NCBI GenBank assembly: GCA_022560365.1
Contig: JADFTG010000064.1
Coordinates: 1-6,790, forward strand
Length of the DNA: 6,790 nt
Source: Chloroflexota bacterium
GTDB taxonomy: Bacteria > Chloroflexota > Dehalococcoidia > SM23-28-2 > RBG-16-64-32
Reading direction: 5' to 3'
Within the stretch, counting starts at the first letter, position 1; every line of letters begins with the position of its first letter. Below are positions 5,386 to 6,790 of the stretch, one piece after another. A model generated the notes under the pieces. That model did no database searches. It worked only from the letters and a program-made list of their open reading frames with translations, and had not been told where the DNA came from. Made by a program: the position numbers and the translations under genes.

Positions 5386-6790
5386 TCAGTCCTGCAAGTT
5401 CGAGACGAGCACTTCCTCCGTCGGTGGCACCTTCAGGTATGCTAGCGCCTGCTCAGCGAGGCGGCTGAATACCGGCCCGGCGACGACTGTTCCCCAGGGC
5501 ACGTCTTCCGGCTCGTCTATCTTTACCAGCACTGCGATAGCCGGGTTTTCCAGGGGCGCGACGCCGACGAGGGACGATATGTATGCGTTGGGCTTGTAGC
5601 CTCCGTTCTCGGTAGCGATGTTCGCCGTGCCTGTCTTAGCGCCGAAGCTGTAGCCCGGCACGTCCAGATAGGCGGTGGGAACCCCTTCTGAGACAACGCC
5701 CATCATGTCGAGTAGGGTTCGTGCCGATTCCGGACTTATCACCTGCCGCACGGCCTCTGGCTTGACGACCTGACTCCCCAGCGGGCCGATGATCTCGTTC
5801 ACCAGCTGCGGCTTCATCAGCACGCCGTCGTTGGCGATTGCGGCGACGGCCATCACCATCTGTAGCGGCGTCACGGCGATGCCCTGCCCGAAGCTGTTCG
5901 TCGCCATGTCCACCGGGTGCCAGCCCGTCGGATCGCTATCCGGCGTCCGGACGCGGCCGTCGACCTCACCCGAGAGGCCGCTGTCGGACGTTACGCCGAA
6001 GCCGAAGCGTTCGACGTAGTCGTAGAAGTTCGTCGCCCCGCTGAGGCTAGCCAGCCAGGCCGCGCCGGTGTTCAGGCTCTTCGAGAGGATCTGTTGCACG
6101 GTCTGCGAACCGTTGGCGGAATTGTCCCAGTTGTAGATGCTCCAGCCGCTTACGTGGACGACGCCCTCGTCATACCACCACGTGTCCGGCGAAACGAGGC
6201 CAAGGTCGAGCGCGGCCGCCGTCGTCACCAGCTTGAAGACGGAGCCAGGCTCGTATGTGTCCGTGATGGCCCGGTTGCGGAAGAGCGCCTGCTTCGAGTG
6301 GTCGCTCAGATCAGGCTTGGTGAGGTCGAACGTTGGTCGGCTCGCCATCGCCAGTACCTGGCCCGTCTCGGGCTGGATGACGATGATGGTGCCGCCTTCC
6401 GCCTTGTTGTCGCGGATCGCTCGGTCGAGCTCCTGCTCGGCCAGGCGTTGGATGTAGCGGTCGATGCTCAGCACGACGTTCGCGCCGGGTCGTGGCGGTA
6501 TCTCCGAGCGGTCTCCAAAGGCCAGCTGGTTGCCGATGCCGTCGCGCTCGTAAATCACCTGCCCCGGGCTCCCGCCGAGGATCGAGTCGAGGTCGATCTC
6601 GAGGCCCGTCAGGCCGCTGTTCTCCTGTCCGACGAAGCCCAGGAGCTGCGCCGCCAGATTGCCCTCCGGGTACGTGCGACGGCTGCCCTCTAGCAGGCGT
6701 ACGCCGGGAAGGCGGAGCTCACGCACGGCCACCCCTTGCCCGTAGTTCAGGCCCCGTGCCACCGGCACCTCGAACACCTCCGTGTCGCGG
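5386..6790 (-). CDS. ftsI: FtsI-type class B penicillin-binding protein, septal transpeptidase (5' end beyond right edge)
   Basis: This is a class B PBP, a membrane-anchored D,D-transpeptidase that cross-links peptidoglycan outside the membrane, here most likely at the septum with FtsW. The visible 467 or so codons lack the N-terminal cytoplasmic tail, the transmembrane anchor and the start of the PBP dimerisation domain. The frame is open to the right edge, so GTG 6777 is not the true start. Counting from that GTG, the dimerisation domain shows RRTYPEGNLAAQLLGFVG (33-50). The transpeptidase domain has SVFK (179-182, nucleophile S179), SLN (234-236) and KTGTA (381-385), with NSFGQGIAVTPLQM (294-307) between the last two. 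The protein ends about 15 residues after the last conserved helix with no PASTA repeats, unlike many Gram-positive homologues. FtsI is preferred over other class B PBPs from its position before murF, mraY, murD, ftsW and murG. Confidence 0.9.
   Translation of the reverse strand, partial: RDTEVFEVPVARGLNYGQGVAVRELRLPGVRLLEGSRRTYPEGNLAAQLLGFVGQENSGLTGLEIDLDSILGGSPGQVIYERDGIGNQLAFGDRSEIPPRPGANVVLSIDRYIQRLAEQELDRAIRDNKAEGGTIIVIQPETGQVLAMASRPTFDLTKPDLSDHSKQALFRNRAITDTYEPGSVFKLVTTAAALDLGLVSPDTWWYDEGVVHVSGWSIYNWDNSANGSQTVQQILSKSLNTGAAWLASLSGATNFYDYVERFGFGVTSDSGLSGEVDGRVRTPDSDPTGWHPVDMATNSFGQGIAVTPLQMVMAVAAIANDGVLMKPQLVNEIIGPLGSQVVKPEAVRQVISPESARTLLDMMGVVSEGVPTAYLDVPGYSFGAKTGTANIATENGGYKPNAYISSLVGVAPLENPAIAVLVKIDEPEDVPWGTVVAGPVFSRLAEQALAYLKVPPTEEVLVSNLQD
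5390..5393 (-). promoter_or_regulatory. Ribosome binding site of murF
   Basis: The minus strand reads AGGA, 6 nt before ATG 5383. It sits in the final codons of ftsI, whose TGA stop is only 2 bp from the murF start. The arrangement points to translational coupling between the two genes. Confidence 0.65.

Noticed and set aside
4811..5599. 262-codon open frame on the plus strand across the murF-ftsI junction
   Set aside because: It is antisense to the P-loop region of murF and the end of ftsI. It has low-complexity basic and acidic composition and no motif.
5917..6693. 258-codon open frame on the plus strand, antisense to ftsI
   Set aside because: The opposite strand encodes the intact transpeptidase motifs SVFK and SLN. 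The plus-strand product has no recognisable feature.
6775..6777. GTG at 6777 as the start of ftsI
   Set aside because: The frame stays open to the window edge, and a start here would remove the membrane anchor and part of the dimerisation domain that class B PBPs need. The gene is treated as cut by the window.
1..6790. CRISPR arrays, insertion sequences, tRNA or rRNA genes, terminators and inverted repeats
   Set aside because: I saw none. Nearly every base is in a recognised core gene, and short GC-rich palindromic stretches are explained by codon use.

Overview
The window is a gene-dense, visibly GC-rich slice of a bacterial division and cell wall (dcw) cluster. All genes lie on the minus strand, so transcription runs from the right edge to the left edge. 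In transcription order the genes are ftsI (class B penicillin-binding protein, 5' end cut off at the right edge), murF, mraY, murD, ftsW and murG (3' end cut off at the left edge). Five of the six identifications rest on clear catalytic motifs and on matching dcw gene order. The sixth, ftsI, is certain as a class B PBP, but FtsI is preferred over other class B types mainly by context.

Layout: ftsI (5386 to right edge) is separated by 2 bp from murF (4010-5383). murF overlaps mraY (3048-4013) by ATGA, and mraY overlaps murD (1660-3051) by ATGA. murD is followed after 11 bp by ftsW (446-1648), which overlaps murG (left edge to 449) by GTGA. Only about 13 bases in the window are non-coding. There is no room for an internal terminator, RNA gene or mobile element, and no gene-free stretch needing comment. 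The arrangement is one transcription unit with translational coupling at most junctions; any promoter lies outside the window.

Together the genes cover the end of cytoplasmic precursor synthesis (MurD adds D-Glu, MurF adds D-Ala-D-Ala), the two lipid-linked steps (MraY makes lipid I, MurG makes lipid II), and the septal polymerase and transpeptidase pair (FtsW and FtsI). murE, which normally sits between ftsI and murF, is absent from that position.

The host is probably a member of Chloroflexota or a near relative. This is inferred from remembered family variants: the NDSIATTP segment of MurD, the GRHHVYPALAA segment of MurF, and a YLPDLTPG segment in MurG where most bacteria have HEQN. The assignment is moderate confidence and was not tested by a database search. 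I found no sign of a novel system. The region is a core housekeeping operon, and its interest lies in the missing murE and in several substitutions at normally conserved motif positions.
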